Assembly: GCA_944381165.1 (NCBI GenBank) | Contig: CALWKC010000001.1 | Coordinates: 62,001-126,000 of the forward strand | Length of the DNA: 64,000 bases | Origin: an uncultured Lachnospira sp. | Lineage (GTDB): Bacteria; Bacillota; Clostridia; Lachnospirales; Lachnospiraceae | Reading direction: 5' to 3' | Shown: positions 52,344 to 61,043 of the stretch, piece after piece | Layout of the letters: each line of letters opens with the position of its first letter | Position numbering within the stretch: the stretch's first letter is position 1 | The notes under the pieces: generated by a model | The model's database searches: none | What the model was told of the DNA's origin: nothing | Seen by the model: only the letters and a program-made list of their open reading frames with translations | Made by a program: the position numbers and the translations under genes

Positions 52344-54407
52344 TTATATATTCAGCCTTTCAAGACATTTAACGGTATACTCCGAAACCTTCTTCGCAAG
52401 ATACATATTTTCCGGCGCTTCAAGCAGCGGGTCTTCTTCAAGGACCTGCGACGCCGCCTCGGACGCGCTTTTTAAAACTTTCGCGTCCGTGTAAATATCA
52501 GCAATTCCGAAATCAAATTCCCCGCTCTGGCGCACACCGAAAAAATCTCCGGGACCGCGCAGCTTTAAATCCTCCTCCGCAATCTTAAAGCCGTCGTTGG
52601 TCTTGTTTAAAATTTCAAGGCGTTCCTTTGTCTTTTTTGATTTATTTTCTGAAACAAAAATACAATACGACTGATACCCGCCTCTGCCGACGCGCCCTCT
52701 AAGCTGGTGAAGCTGGGCAAGCCCAAAGCGCTCCGCATTCTCGACCATCATAACAGTGGCGTTCGGAACATTTACGCCTACCTCTATAACGGTTGTTGAC
52801 ACAAGAACATTTATTTCATTTGCCGCAAAGCGCTCCATTATCTCATTTTTTTGAGCCGCCTTCATCCTTCCGTGAAGATACTCTACTTTAATTCCGTCCG
52901 GCAGCTCACGCGACAGCTTAGCCGCATAATCAACTACATTTTCAGCAGAAACGGTCTCGCTCTCCTCCACCATAGGACAGATAACATACGCCTGACGCCC
53001 TGCCTTAACCTGATTTGCTATAAAACTGTAAGCATTAGGTCTGTAAGAAGCGTCAACCACACAGTTTTTTATCGGGAGTCTGCTGGCAGGAAGCTCATCT
53101 ATAACAGAAATATCCAAATCCCCGTAAACAATTATCGCAAGCGTCCGAGGAATCGGAGTGGCGCTCATAACAAGCACATGAGGCTCTAAGCCCTTTTCTG
53201 AGAGTTCTCTTCTCTGATGGACCCCGAAACGGTGCTGTTCGTCTGTAATTACCAATGCAAGTCTTTTAAAATTAACCTTTTCCTGTATAAGCGCATGTGT
53301 ACCGACAACAATCTGCGCCTCTCCGCTCTCTGTTTTTTCATACACGGCACGCTTTGCCGCCGCACTCATAGAGCCCACCAGGAGCGACACCTCAAGCTGT
53401 ATGCCATACTCATCAAACATTTTTCTTATATTTTCATACTGCTGTTTTGCAAGCACCTCGGTCGGCACCATCATAGCCGCCTGGTAGCCCGCAAATGCCG
53501 TATTCATCAGAGCAAGCACTGCTATTATAGTCTTTCCCGAGCCCACGTCTCCCTGAATAAGCCTGCTCATAAGGCCTTTTCCCGACATATTGGCCCGAAC
53601 CTCACTCCATGCATTTTTTTGCCCTGCCGTGAGTTCATAAGGCAGTTTTTTAATAAATTCATCAGTTCTTGGATCATTTTCGATTATATAACCGTTAGGA
53701 CGACGCTCATTTGAATTCTTAAGGCTTCTGACCGCAAGAACAAACAGAAAGAACTCCTCAAACGCAAGACGTTTTCTTGCCTGAATATAATCCTCAAACG
53801 AATTCGGAAAATGAATACTAACCATTGCAAAGTTATGCTCCGCAAGCTGATTATTTTTTCGTATTTTTTCCGGAATATATTCCTTCTCAAGTCCCGCACT
53901 GTATTTTTCAAGCGCCTGACGAACAGCCTTTGTTACAGTATTATTTGACAGTCCCTTAGTAAGCGGATAAATCGGCTGCATAGTTCCCTCGAGCTGCGCA
54001 TACTTTGCTCTCGTAAACATCTGAGGCTGTTCAATTATTTTCACATTGTTTTTTACGACAAGTCTTCCCCTGAAAATATATCTCATTCCAAGTCTGAGCG
54101 ACGATTTAAGAAAAGGCATATTAAACCATGTGCACTTTATCTTATCTCCCTTTTCATCTGTTACAACCGTGCTTATGACTGAGAGCTTTCCGGTGTGATA
54201 CACATCTATTTTTTTTGAGACAACAGCGTCTATCGCCACAGTGGAATTTTCATATTCCTCTGTAAGGCTGCTAATAAAGGCAGGCTCCTGATATACATCG
54301 TAATCCCGCGGGTACAAACCCACGAGATTTTCAACCGTGTATACAGAAAGCCTGCCAAAAAGCTCCGCTGTCTTTTCTCCTATTCCCTTTAATTCCGTTA
54401 TTTTCAT
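52344..54407 (-). CDS. recG: ATP-dependent DNA helicase RecG
   Basis: A 687-residue superfamily 2 helicase that remodels stalled forks and branched DNA. It has an N-terminal wedge/OB domain (VYTVENLVGLYPRDYDVY), Walker A LIQGDVGSGKTIIAVLAL, the DEQHRFGVHQR box, SATPIPRTLA, and the C-terminal TVIEVGVNVPNATVM and LHQLRGRVGRGGYQSYC. I start at ATG 54405-54407 with GGGGATTG upstream; the frame extends 13 codons further without a site. It belongs to the rpmB-Asp23-YloV-recG neighbourhood known from Bacillus. Confidence 0.96.
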   Translation of the reverse strand: MKITELKGIGEKTAELFGRLSVYTVENLVGLYPRDYDVYQEPAFISSLTEEYENSTVAIDAVVSKKIDVYHTGKLSVISTVVTDEKGDKIKCTWFNMPFLKSSLRLGMRYIFRGRLVVKNNVKIIEQPQMFTRAKYAQLEGTMQPIYPLTKGLSNNTVTKAVRQALEKYSAGLEKEYIPEKIRKNNQLAEHNFAMVSIHFPNSFEDYIQARKRLAFEEFFLFVLAVRSLKNSNERRPNGYIIENDPRTDEFIKKLPYELTAGQKNAWSEVRANMSGKGLMSRLIQGDVGSGKTIIAVLALMNTAFAGYQAAMMVPTEVLAKQQYENIRKMFDEYGIQLEVSLLVGSMSAAAKRAVYEKTESGEAQIVVGTHALIQEKVNFKRLALVITDEQHRFGVHQRRELSEKGLEPHVLVMSATPIPRTLAIIVYGDLDISVIDELPASRLPIKNCVVDASYRPNAYSFIANQVKAGRQAYVICPMVEESETVSAENVVDYAAKLSRELPDGIKVEYLHGRMKAAQKNEIMERFAANEINVLVSTTVIEVGVNVPNATVMMVENAERFGLAQLHQLRGRVGRGGYQSYCIFVSENKSKKTKERLEILNKTNDGFKIAEEDLKLRGPGDFFGVRQSGEFDFGIADIYTDAKVLKSASEAASQVLEEDPLLEAPENMYLAKKVSEYTVKCLERLNI

Positions 54408-54459
54408 AACAATCCCCATTCTGAAGCGTCTGCGCGACTGCTTCAAACGCGAAAGCTTA

Positions 54460-54903
54460 TTACATCATTGAGGCAAGAACTTCATTTACAAGCTTGCCGT
54501 CAGCCTTTCCCTTAACCTTAGGCATAAGCACCTTCATGATAGCGCCCTTATCCTTTGGCGTCGGTTTTTCTATCGAAAGTTCCGAGAGAGTCTCCTTTAT
54601 AACTGCCTCAATAGCCGCCTCATCCATCATTTCCGGCGCATACTCCTGAAGCACTTTTATAGAAAAATTACACTCGTCAATAATGTCCTGTCTGTCGGCA
54701 GGAGTAAGCGACAGAGTTTCTTTCAGCTGCTTAATCTGCTTTAACACGACCTGACCGGCAGTCTCGTCTGTCAGTGAAACTCTGTTGTTAATCTCATAAT
54801 TCTTAAGCTCTGCAAGAAGCATTGAGAGAACTTCCTTCTTCTCTTTTTCCTTTGCTTTCATTGCAGCTACCATATCCGCTCTTACGACATCAATCATACT
54901 CAT
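54460..54903 (-). CDS. GatB/YqeY domain protein
   Basis: A 147-residue helical protein of the YqeY family: MSMIDVVRADMVAAMKAKEKEKKEVLSMLLAELKNYEI at the start and PTPKDKGAIMKVLMPKVKGKADGKLVNEVLASMM at the end. The domain is shared with the C-terminus of the GatB amidotransferase subunit and is thought to contact tRNA; the stand-alone protein has no settled role. GGAGG lies ten bases upstream of the ATG. It lies between the DAK2 gene and recG. Confidence 0.93.
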   Translation of the reverse strand: MSMIDVVRADMVAAMKAKEKEKKEVLSMLLAELKNYEINNRVSLTDETAGQVVLKQIKQLKETLSLTPADRQDIIDECNFSIKVLQEYAPEMMDEAAIEAVIKETLSELSIEKPTPKDKGAIMKVLMPKVKGKADGKLVNEVLASMM

Positions 54904-54925
54904 GATAAAAAAACCTCCGCTTTTT

Positions 54926-56629
54926 TTATTCTACCGAAACCAAATAATAATATATCGGCTGACCGCCCATCTGAAGTTCAACGTCAACATCGGAATACTT
55001 TTTCTCTATCTCAGAGACAGCCTTTTCAGCCTGTTCCTCCGTAACGTCCTCACCGTAATAGACACTTATCAGCTCAGCCTCCTCATTCTGCTTCATCATC
55101 TCATCAAGCATATTAAGAAGCGTCTCTTCAATATCCTTGCCGACTGCCAGAAGTCCGGCATCGCCAAGTCCCATAATGTCTCCGTCCTTGATTTCCTTTC
55201 CGTCAATCGAAGTATCGCGGACCGCATATGTGAGCTGCCCTGTGGCTACGGTATCTATTGCCTCGGTCATCGCCTCCTCATTTTCCTGCGCATCTCTTGT
55301 AGCCTCGAAATTAATCATTGCAGTAATTCCCTGAGGAACAGTCTTTGTAGGTATTACTATGAGCTTCTTGCCCTCTGCGATAGACGCCGCCTGCTGTGCT
55401 GCCAGAATAATATTTTTGTTGTTAGGCAATATAAAAACTGTATCTGCATTTACAGTGTCAACGGCATTTAATATGTCCTCTGTACTTGGATTCATTGTCT
55501 GTCCGCCCTCGATCACACTGTCAACGCCAAGTCCCCTGAAAATCTCTGCAAGACCTTCACCGGCAGCAACAGTTACAAATCCAAAATCCTTTTTAGGCTG
55601 CTTTTGAGCTACCGGCTTACCGTTCTTTTTCTGTGCCTCTGCCGCGATAGCAGCCTGCATTTCTGACTGTGCCACAACCTTCTGGTTATGCTCCTCGCGC
55701 ATGTTGTCAACCTTCATCTTGGTGAGCTGTCCATACTCAAGAGCCTTCTCAAACGCCTGACCCGGATGGTTAGTGTGAACATGCACCTTAACTATATCGT
55801 CAAGAGCAACACACACAATAGAATCACCTATTGATGAGAGAAATTCTTTAAACTTTGCCTCTGTATCCTCATTAAATTCTTTTTCAAGCATTATGATAAA
55901 CTCGGTACAGTAGCCGAACTTTATATCAACATTTTCTATCGAGGCGCCCTTCCCCTGAGGCACGCTCCTCTCAGCAGTTTCTGCAGGCTCAGTCAGCGCA
56001 AAGTCGGTAATCTTTCCTGTCAGGGCATCATACATTCCTCTGAGAAAAACAACGAGTCCCTGTCCGCCCGAATCCACAACACCTGCTTCCTTAAGCACCG
56101 GAAGCAGCTCCGGCGTCTTTGAAAGAACATACTCCGCATGCTCAATTATAGCCAGCAGCGCTGTCTCCAAATTATCAGTATGCGCTGCAACTTCGGCAGC
56201 CTTCTCTGAAATTCCTCTGGCAACAGTAAGGATTGTTCCCTCCTTAGGTTTCATAACAGCCTTATAAGCGGTCTCTGTCGCTCTCTGTGCTGCAGTTGCT
56301 ATGCTCTCTGTTGTCAGTTCCTTAAGACCTACCATTTCCTTTGTAAAGCCTCTCAAAAGCTGTGAGAGAATAACACCTGAATTTCCTCTTGCGCCTCTCA
56401 ATGAGCCGCTTGAAATAGCCTTTGAGAGACTCTCCATAGTAGGATTAGCGATAGCGCTTACTTCCTTTGCAGCAGACATAATTGTCATTGTCATATTCGT
56501 GCCGGTATCTCCGTCCGGTACAGGAAATACATTCAAATCATTAATCCATTCTTTCTTTGCTTCAAGATTTTTAGCTCCTGCAAGAAACATCTTCTGAACA
56601 AGCGCTGCATCTATTGTATTGGTTGCCAC
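54926..56629 (-). CDS. DAK2 domain protein, YloV/FakA-like kinase
   Basis: A 567-residue protein. The N-terminal DAK2 (dihydroxyacetone kinase phosphatase-like) domain has FPVPDGDTGTNMTMTIMSA and SLRGARGNSGVILSQLLRGF, which bind Mg-ATP; the C-terminal half is the YloV/FakA region (LPNNKNIILAAQQAA). FakA phosphorylates fatty acids held by FakB; no FakB is in the window. The start is GTG (56627-56629) with GGAGGA upstream. It is coupled to an Asp23 protein, as in Bacillus yloU-yloV. Confidence 0.92.
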   Translation of the reverse strand: MATNTIDAALVQKMFLAGAKNLEAKKEWINDLNVFPVPDGDTGTNMTMTIMSAAKEVSAIANPTMESLSKAISSGSLRGARGNSGVILSQLLRGFTKEMVGLKELTTESIATAAQRATETAYKAVMKPKEGTILTVARGISEKAAEVAAHTDNLETALLAIIEHAEYVLSKTPELLPVLKEAGVVDSGGQGLVVFLRGMYDALTGKITDFALTEPAETAERSVPQGKGASIENVDIKFGYCTEFIIMLEKEFNEDTEAKFKEFLSSIGDSIVCVALDDIVKVHVHTNHPGQAFEKALEYGQLTKMKVDNMREEHNQKVVAQSEMQAAIAAEAQKKNGKPVAQKQPKKDFGFVTVAAGEGLAEIFRGLGVDSVIEGGQTMNPSTEDILNAVDTVNADTVFILPNNKNIILAAQQAASIAEGKKLIVIPTKTVPQGITAMINFEATRDAQENEEAMTEAIDTVATGQLTYAVRDTSIDGKEIKDGDIMGLGDAGLLAVGKDIEETLLNMLDEMMKQNEEAELISVYYGEDVTEEQAEKAVSEIEKKYSDVDVELQMGGQPIYYYLVSVE

Positions 56630-56688
56630 AATTTTCCTCCATTCCGCCGTAACGGCAAAAAGCATAAAGATATTATAATATGTGTCAA

Positions 56689-57048
56689 TCAGTCAATTAC
56701 TCTGACACCCTCAACAAATATGTTGATTTTTTTAATTTCAAGACCCGTAAACTCACAAACCTTATACTTTACATTTTCTATAAGATTATCAGCAACTGTA
56801 AGAATACTTACTCCATACGATACAATAACATGAAAGTCAATGGTAATCTTATTATCCTCGTCTATGTCAACACGGATTCCTCTTGTCAGACTGTCACCCT
56901 TTAAAAGCTTTACAAGTCCGTCCTTCATGCTGACAGCAGCCATACCGACAATGCCGAAACACTCAACCGCTGTGGAACCGGCATATCTGGCGATAACCTC
57001 TGAGTCAATGGAAATCGTTCCCAACTCGCCGTCTAAATAACCTTTCAT
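56689..57048 (-). CDS. Asp23/Gls24 family envelope stress protein (YloU-like)
   Basis: A 119-residue protein with the Asp23 pattern: LGTISIDSEVIARYAGSTAVECFGIVGMAA ... IDEDNKITIDFHVIVSYGVSILTVADNLIENVKYKV ... IKKINIFVEGVRVID. The family is linked to the membrane and alkaline or envelope stress. ATG 57046-57048 has GGAGG upstream. It precedes the YloV gene, its usual neighbour, and has a candidate promoter at 57097-57125. Confidence 0.92.
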   Translation of the reverse strand: MKGYLDGELGTISIDSEVIARYAGSTAVECFGIVGMAAVSMKDGLVKLLKGDSLTRGIRVDIDEDNKITIDFHVIVSYGVSILTVADNLIENVKYKVCEFTGLEIKKINIFVEGVRVID

Positions 57049-57096
57049 ATATACCTCCATTCACGGATACTCGTAAATATCCAATTTAATAAGCTA

Positions 57097-57125
57097 ATTA
57101 TACCCTCTATCAAACAAAAAATAAA
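57097..57125 (-). promoter_or_regulatory. Candidate sigma-A promoter of the Asp23-YloV-recG operon
   Basis: A perfect TATAAT (57097-57102) with a weak TTTATT (57120-57125) 17 bases upstream. It lies between the rpmB terminator and the Asp23 gene. The leader has a GGATA/TATCC hairpin close to the ribosome binding site. Confidence 0.5.
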
Positions 57126-57151
57126 CTGTTTTTATTGCATTCGCGCAAATA

Positions 57152-57184
57152 AAAAAGTGGGTCGCCGAAAGCAATCCACTTTTT
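57152..57184 (-). terminator. Intrinsic terminator of rpmB
   Basis: A 9-bp stem (AAAAAGTGG / CCACTTTTT, 57176-57184 with 57152-57160) whose 3' arm runs into a T tract on the minus strand. It lies 48 bases after rpmB. Confidence 0.8.
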
Positions 57185-57232
57185 ACTGTTATAAATTTTC
57201 GAAAATTAATAGCAGATGCTTAAAAATCAAGA

Positions 57233-57418
57233 TTAAGCACGTTCAACTAAACCGGAACGCAAGCATGAAGTACAAACATACATCTTCTGTGCTCCTCCGT
57301 TCACCTTTACTCTTACAGACTTAACGTTAGAATTCCATTTTCTGTTAGTTCTTCTATGAGAATGGCTCACAGCTATACCAAAGTGAGCACCTTTTTCGCA
57401 AATTGCGCATTTTGCCAT
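57233..57418 (-). CDS. rpmB: 50S ribosomal protein bL28
   Basis: A 61-residue ribosomal protein: AKCAICEKGAHFGIAVSHSHRRTNRKWNSNVKSVRV ... MYVCTSCLRSGLVERA. The four cysteines (CAIC and CTSC) mark the zinc-binding form of bL28. GGAGG lies upstream of ATG 57416-57418. A short ATGGG/CCCAT hairpin followed by GTTTTT sits in the leader and could attenuate transcription. Confidence 0.96.
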   Translation of the reverse strand: MAKCAICEKGAHFGIAVSHSHRRTNRKWNSNVKSVRVKVNGGAQKMYVCTSCLRSGLVERA

Positions 57419-57467
57419 CGATTCACACCTCCTTAAAAACATGGGATTTTTACCCATAACAGAAGAT

Positions 57468-57496
57468 ATTATATCAGACAACATGTCAAAATGCAA
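57468..57496 (-). promoter_or_regulatory. Sigma-A promoter of rpmB
   Basis: Perfect TATAAT (57468-57473) with an extended TGA, and TTGCAT (57491-57496) 17 bases upstream. A TTGACA also occurs but only ten bases from the -10, so it cannot be its partner. Confidence 0.65.
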
Positions 57497-57552
57497 CACT
57501 TTTTTCAAAAAAGTTATATCAAACACCAAACCGTTTTAATTTTTATTATCTT

Positions 57553-57696
57553 TCACCTGCAGAACATGTTATATCCAAGCAAAAGCAGCACTATGATAAT
57601 GCAGATGCACAAAAAAATATTATTCATAAGAAATAATGCTATAATCATTCCTATGGCAATCCAAAACAGTATAAAGCCTATCATTCTACAACACAT
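57553..57696 (-). CDS. Cysteine-flanked small membrane protein, 47 residues
   Basis: A short frame found by hand, with GGAGCAGG seven or so bases before ATG 57694-57696. The product is almost wholly hydrophobic: MCCRMIGFILFWIAIGMIIAL, then LMNNIFLCICIIIVLLLLGYN, ending MFCR. Two transmembrane helices are joined by a short loop, with Cys residues at both ends. The pattern (CCRMIGF...FWIAIG... LLLLGYNxFC) looks conserved rather than random. No function is known to me. Confidence 0.75.
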   Translation of the reverse strand: MCCRMIGFILFWIAIGMIIALFLMNNIFLCICIIIVLLLLGYNMFCR

Positions 57697-57812
57697 AGAC
57701 CTGCTCCGGAACATTTCTTAAAAATATTATATGCATACAAAACTGCATGTATGAAAAATACATACCGATATAAATTATTCTTAAGTGAAATTAATGCTTC
57801 AGGCTCAGTGAA

Positions 57813-58214
57813 TCAATCCTTATATTCCTTAGCCACACCGTCTATAGCATTGTCAATATCGCTGTCTGTTGTCACCTTCTGTGCTTTTCCGGTAAATTTA
57901 TCTATAATGTCAGGCACCATGTCAAGAATTTTAGTCACAGTATCCTGATTTTTAATATTTACAAGCTTGGTCGCGCCGTTCTGAATAACCAAAACAGCAC
58001 TTGGAGATACTTTTCCGGTCATCGCCCCTCCGGCGTTATTCTTCTTATCCCCTGCAAATGCGCCTGCTCCCACTCCAAATGAGACATCCACAAGCGGAAG
58101 TATAATTGTGTCGTTTACTGTCACCGCATCACCAACAACCGTTTTTGCAGATACAAACGCATCCATCCCCTTAAAAAGCGATGCAACTGTAGCATCAAAA
58201 TTATTTTCTGCCAT
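57813..58214 (-). CDS. gerW: GerW/YtfJ family sporulation protein
   Basis: A 133-residue protein of the YtfJ (GerW) family, needed for germination of spores in Bacillus. Key segments are VVGDAVTVNDTIILPLVDVSFGVGAGAFAGDKK, GGAMTGKVSPSAVLVIQNGATKLVNI and DMVPDIIDKF. ATG 58212-58214 has GGAGG upstream. It follows the DUF2953 gene, as ytfJ follows ytfI in Bacillus. Confidence 0.92.
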   Translation of the reverse strand: MAENNFDATVASLFKGMDAFVSAKTVVGDAVTVNDTIILPLVDVSFGVGAGAFAGDKKNNAGGAMTGKVSPSAVLVIQNGATKLVNIKNQDTVTKILDMVPDIIDKFTGKAQKVTTDSDIDNAIDGVAKEYKD

Positions 58215-58238
58215 ACTAACCTCCAAAATATTAAAAAT

Positions 58239-59276
58239 TTATTTTTTTAGAACTATCTTTTTAAACAGCTCGTTTGTGTACACTCTAAGCGCCGTTACAA
58301 CTATTCCGAACAGCCGGAAATGCCCTTTAACAAACAAATCCCCTTCAAAAATTTTATTTTCAAAATCAGGGTGAATTTTTATGTCAAGTCCGAGAAAACC
58401 GTAAGCAACAGCCGCATACATTGCAGCCTTTCCGGTGGTCTGCGGGTCGTCCGTTCCGAAATGTATATAACCCCGGCATTTTTTAGGCTTTATAATATTT
58501 AAAAATATTTTTGTCTGCTCCCAGAGAAATCTTACGAGCTCTCTGTTTTCTGGATTTGTAAGCTTATCGGAAAATTTCTTTAATTTATCGGAGAGCTGTT
58601 CCTTTTTATTTTTGACATTTATAAAAAAAGTTTTTACCTTTAATATAAAACTTTTCAGAAAACCAATAATTTTTTGAAACTGTTCTCTGACCTTAGTCCA
58701 GAAGCGTTTTTTATTTTTTTTAACCTTTTTTATCTGATTATCAGCCTTTTGTTTTATCTGATTATCAGCTTCCTGTTTTCTCTGATTATCAGCTTTCTGC
58801 AAGTCCTTCACGGCAGCATTCTTCACAATATGAGATTCCAAAACTTTATCCGGGCTCTTCGGAGCTTCCAAATCAGTATTTACTGAAATCTCATCATTTT
58901 TGTCTTCATCAAATACATTTCTGCCGGACTTTTTTCTGATTTTTTTATCAGTCTTTTCAGCCCCCGATGAATACAGAGAAAAATTAAGGAGTTTTATTTT
59001 TACTTTAAAACGGGAAGCTTCACTTTCATTGCCGTGTATACCGTCGTCTTTCACTTCTCTGACGCTCTCTTTTTCATAGCTCCCCTTTATTGTGAGAAAA
59101 TGCAGAAGCCATGTGACTTTAAAACTCGCCTCAGGCATCTTGTCATAATATTTAGCCGAACACGAATATCTTATCGGAACAAATAAAACAGCAAGCAGGG
59201 CAAGGGCTGTCAGCCCAAGAAGAACTACAAGAATAATTCCTATTATTTTTAAAATAAACAATATAATATGAAGCAT
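58239..59276 (-). CDS. DUF2953 (YtfI-like) membrane protein
   Basis: A 345-residue protein: two-part N-terminal membrane segment (about 3-32, IILFILKIIGIILVVLLGLTALALLAVLFV), then VPIRYSCSAKYYDKMPEASFKVTWLLHFLTIKGSYE. A long Lys/Asp/Gln-rich variable linker follows, then the DUF2953 core FLWEQTKIFLNIIKPKKCRGYIHFGTDDPQTTGKAAMYAAVAYGF. It pairs with GerW as YtfI does in Bacillus, so a spore-envelope or germination role is inferred. The linker includes a 24-bp tandem repeat. Confidence 0.9.
   Translation of the reverse strand: MLHIILFILKIIGIILVVLLGLTALALLAVLFVPIRYSCSAKYYDKMPEASFKVTWLLHFLTIKGSYEKESVREVKDDGIHGNESEASRFKVKIKLLNFSLYSSGAEKTDKKIRKKSGRNVFDEDKNDEISVNTDLEAPKSPDKVLESHIVKNAAVKDLQKADNQRKQEADNQIKQKADNQIKKVKKNKKRFWTKVREQFQKIIGFLKSFILKVKTFFINVKNKKEQLSDKLKKFSDKLTNPENRELVRFLWEQTKIFLNIIKPKKCRGYIHFGTDDPQTTGKAAMYAAVAYGFLGLDIKIHPDFENKIFEGDLFVKGHFRLFGIVVTALRVYTNELFKKIVLKK
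58735..58806. repeat. 24-bp tandem repeat, three units, inside the DUF2953 gene
   Basis: Three units beginning tgattatcagc (58735-58758, 58759-58782, 58783-58806) encode the octapeptide series ADNQRKQE, ADNQIKQK, and a preceding imperfect copy. The unit keeps frame, so copy number could vary without loss of function. Confidence 0.75.
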
Positions 59277-59281
59277 TCCGC

Positions 59282-59614
59282 CTATCTCCTAACGCCAAAA
59301 TGCAGATAGCCCGCTATATCGAAACCGCCTGTTGCTTTGTAAACCTCATCTATAATAAGCCTTACCAGCTCAAGCGCTTCCTCTCTGCCCTTGGCAATCC
59401 CCACAACATATATTTTATCAAGATTTTTTTTATTTTTAAAATGAGGCTGGAATAAAAAATTTACAGATGTAATCTCTAAAAGATCTTCCCCCGTATTCGG
59501 CAGGGTTATAAGAAAAGTGTCCGGAGAAAAGCTTCCTTTTCTAATTCTGCCAAACACTTTATATTTTGCCTTTTTAGCATTATCACCCAAATACAGCTTT
59601 CTATACCATTTCAT
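59282..59614 (-). CDS. Hypothetical protein next to the DUF2953 gene
   Basis: A 110-residue soluble alpha/beta protein. It reads MKWYRKLYLGDNAKKAKYKVFGRIRKGSFSPDTFLITLP, then ILEIT-type strands, a GIAKGREEALELVRLIIDEVYKATGG helix and a YLHFGVRR end. I do not recognise the family. GGGGTCGG precedes the ATG. It lies between a 461-residue unknown gene and the DUF2953 gene with gaps of only 15 and 5 bases, so it is probably co-translated. Confidence 0.75.
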   Translation of the reverse strand: MKWYRKLYLGDNAKKAKYKVFGRIRKGSFSPDTFLITLPNTGEDLLEITSVNFLFQPHFKNKKNLDKIYVVGIAKGREEALELVRLIIDEVYKATGGFDIAGYLHFGVRR

Positions 59615-59629
59615 TTTCCGACCCCGAAT

Positions 59630-61015
59630 TTAATTGCTGATAATAAACTTTAAAATTTCAACGACCGCAGTCTGTTCCGCCTCATCTGTGCACTGAATAA
59701 GCGATACGTTAATATAATTCTGTATTTCTTCGGTATTATTAAAAAATACCGGGAGCTGTGATAACAGCGTCGCCATTACGGCACGCTTTACAGGCTGTGA
59801 AACCTTTCCAAAAAGCTCCTGTAGATTAGCAATCAACCCCTCGCACACCTTATCCGCATATTCGTCATCAGGTATGTCTGTCAGCGCCTCATCTCTTCTA
59901 AGTTCAACAAAATCGCTTCCCGACTGAAGCATTTCCGCTGATTTAAGAGCCTCGTATGCCGGAGTAAGCTGTCTTTGAGATATTTCATCACTGTAATCGC
60001 GCGTTGCCAGCGTAATTGCATAGTCGCATTGGCTTACGGCGCTAAGAATACGCTCCTGCTTTCCCTCAAACAATTCAAATTTGTCAAGAATGCTGTTGTC
60101 CAAATTCGTATTTCCAGAATATGCAGAGCATACATGGCTTACTATTGATGATGCAAGCTCCGTCTCCTCGACATCTCCGACCGTAAAATCAGCCGTGATA
60201 ACTATTGTGTACAAGTCATTTACCATCTGCTGAAGCAGAACAAAATAGTCCGCGCACATATTCATCTTATCGGCGCCAGCCGTAAGCGCGTTGTGAAGCT
60301 CGGCATATTTTTCACCGTCTAAAGCCGCATAGTCCGCCTCCTCAAGCATGTTAATTAAAGCATGCATATCCGGCATAATTTTATCAAAGCTTTCAGGTAT
60401 CTCTATCATTGCCGTTGCGCGAAGTGAATATGCAAAATCATCTATTGTTCCTCTCTGTGCCCCGTGATACAAAGAAAACGCTTCCCTCAAATATTCAAAA
60501 AACTTATTCTTTGACAGACGCATCGGAAGCTGTCCGATAATCTCGGCAATTTTGCTGTAAATGACAATATTGTCGCTGTCGGATAAAATAAAATGCATCA
60601 AATCATTTGTAAGATAATTATTGTAATACTCTCTGTCAAAATTATTTTCTTTAAAGCGATACTCCACCCTGTTCAAAACATGCTCATAAATTCTCAGACG
60701 ATCAATAAACGCTGTCACAGTCTCCATAATACCGGTAATCTTTGTTCTGAGAGTATCAACCTCGTCCACAGTCAGTTTCCCGCCTGACACAAGTCTTCCG
60801 GCAAGCTTGTTAAACTCGGCGTAGCACTCCTCAAAAAGAGGCTCTTCTATAGGCTCTTCCCTGTACATATCAAAAACCGTATAATAATTCATAGCCAGCT
60901 TGATGTATGCAAGGGCATGATACATGGAATTCATGCCCTTTGCATACTTATCAAGATTTATTCCCAAATTTTTACCCTTGCTTATCTCAGCGGCGACATA
61001 ATTCAAATCTTTCAT
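59630..61015 (-). CDS. Hypothetical helical protein
   Basis: A 461-residue, mostly alpha-helical, acidic protein without signal peptide, membrane segment or catalytic motif that I can see. It has several Tyr/Leu-rich amphipathic helices (for example MNSMYHALAYIKLAMNYYTVFDMY, IMETVTAFIDRLRIYEHVL, MCADYFVLLQQMVNDLYTIVI). It may be a scaffold or adaptor. It lies between lysA (28-base gap) and a 110-residue unknown gene, in the run that ends with gerW. Confidence 0.75.
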   Translation of the reverse strand: MKDLNYVAAEISKGKNLGINLDKYAKGMNSMYHALAYIKLAMNYYTVFDMYREEPIEEPLFEECYAEFNKLAGRLVSGGKLTVDEVDTLRTKITGIMETVTAFIDRLRIYEHVLNRVEYRFKENNFDREYYNNYLTNDLMHFILSDSDNIVIYSKIAEIIGQLPMRLSKNKFFEYLREAFSLYHGAQRGTIDDFAYSLRATAMIEIPESFDKIMPDMHALINMLEEADYAALDGEKYAELHNALTAGADKMNMCADYFVLLQQMVNDLYTIVITADFTVGDVEETELASSIVSHVCSAYSGNTNLDNSILDKFELFEGKQERILSAVSQCDYAITLATRDYSDEISQRQLTPAYEALKSAEMLQSGSDFVELRRDEALTDIPDDEYADKVCEGLIANLQELFGKVSQPVKRAVMATLLSQLPVFFNNTEEIQNYINVSLIQCTDEAEQTAVVEILKFIISN

Positions 61016-61043
61016 TTGCAGTTCCTTATTAAAAATTTTAAGA

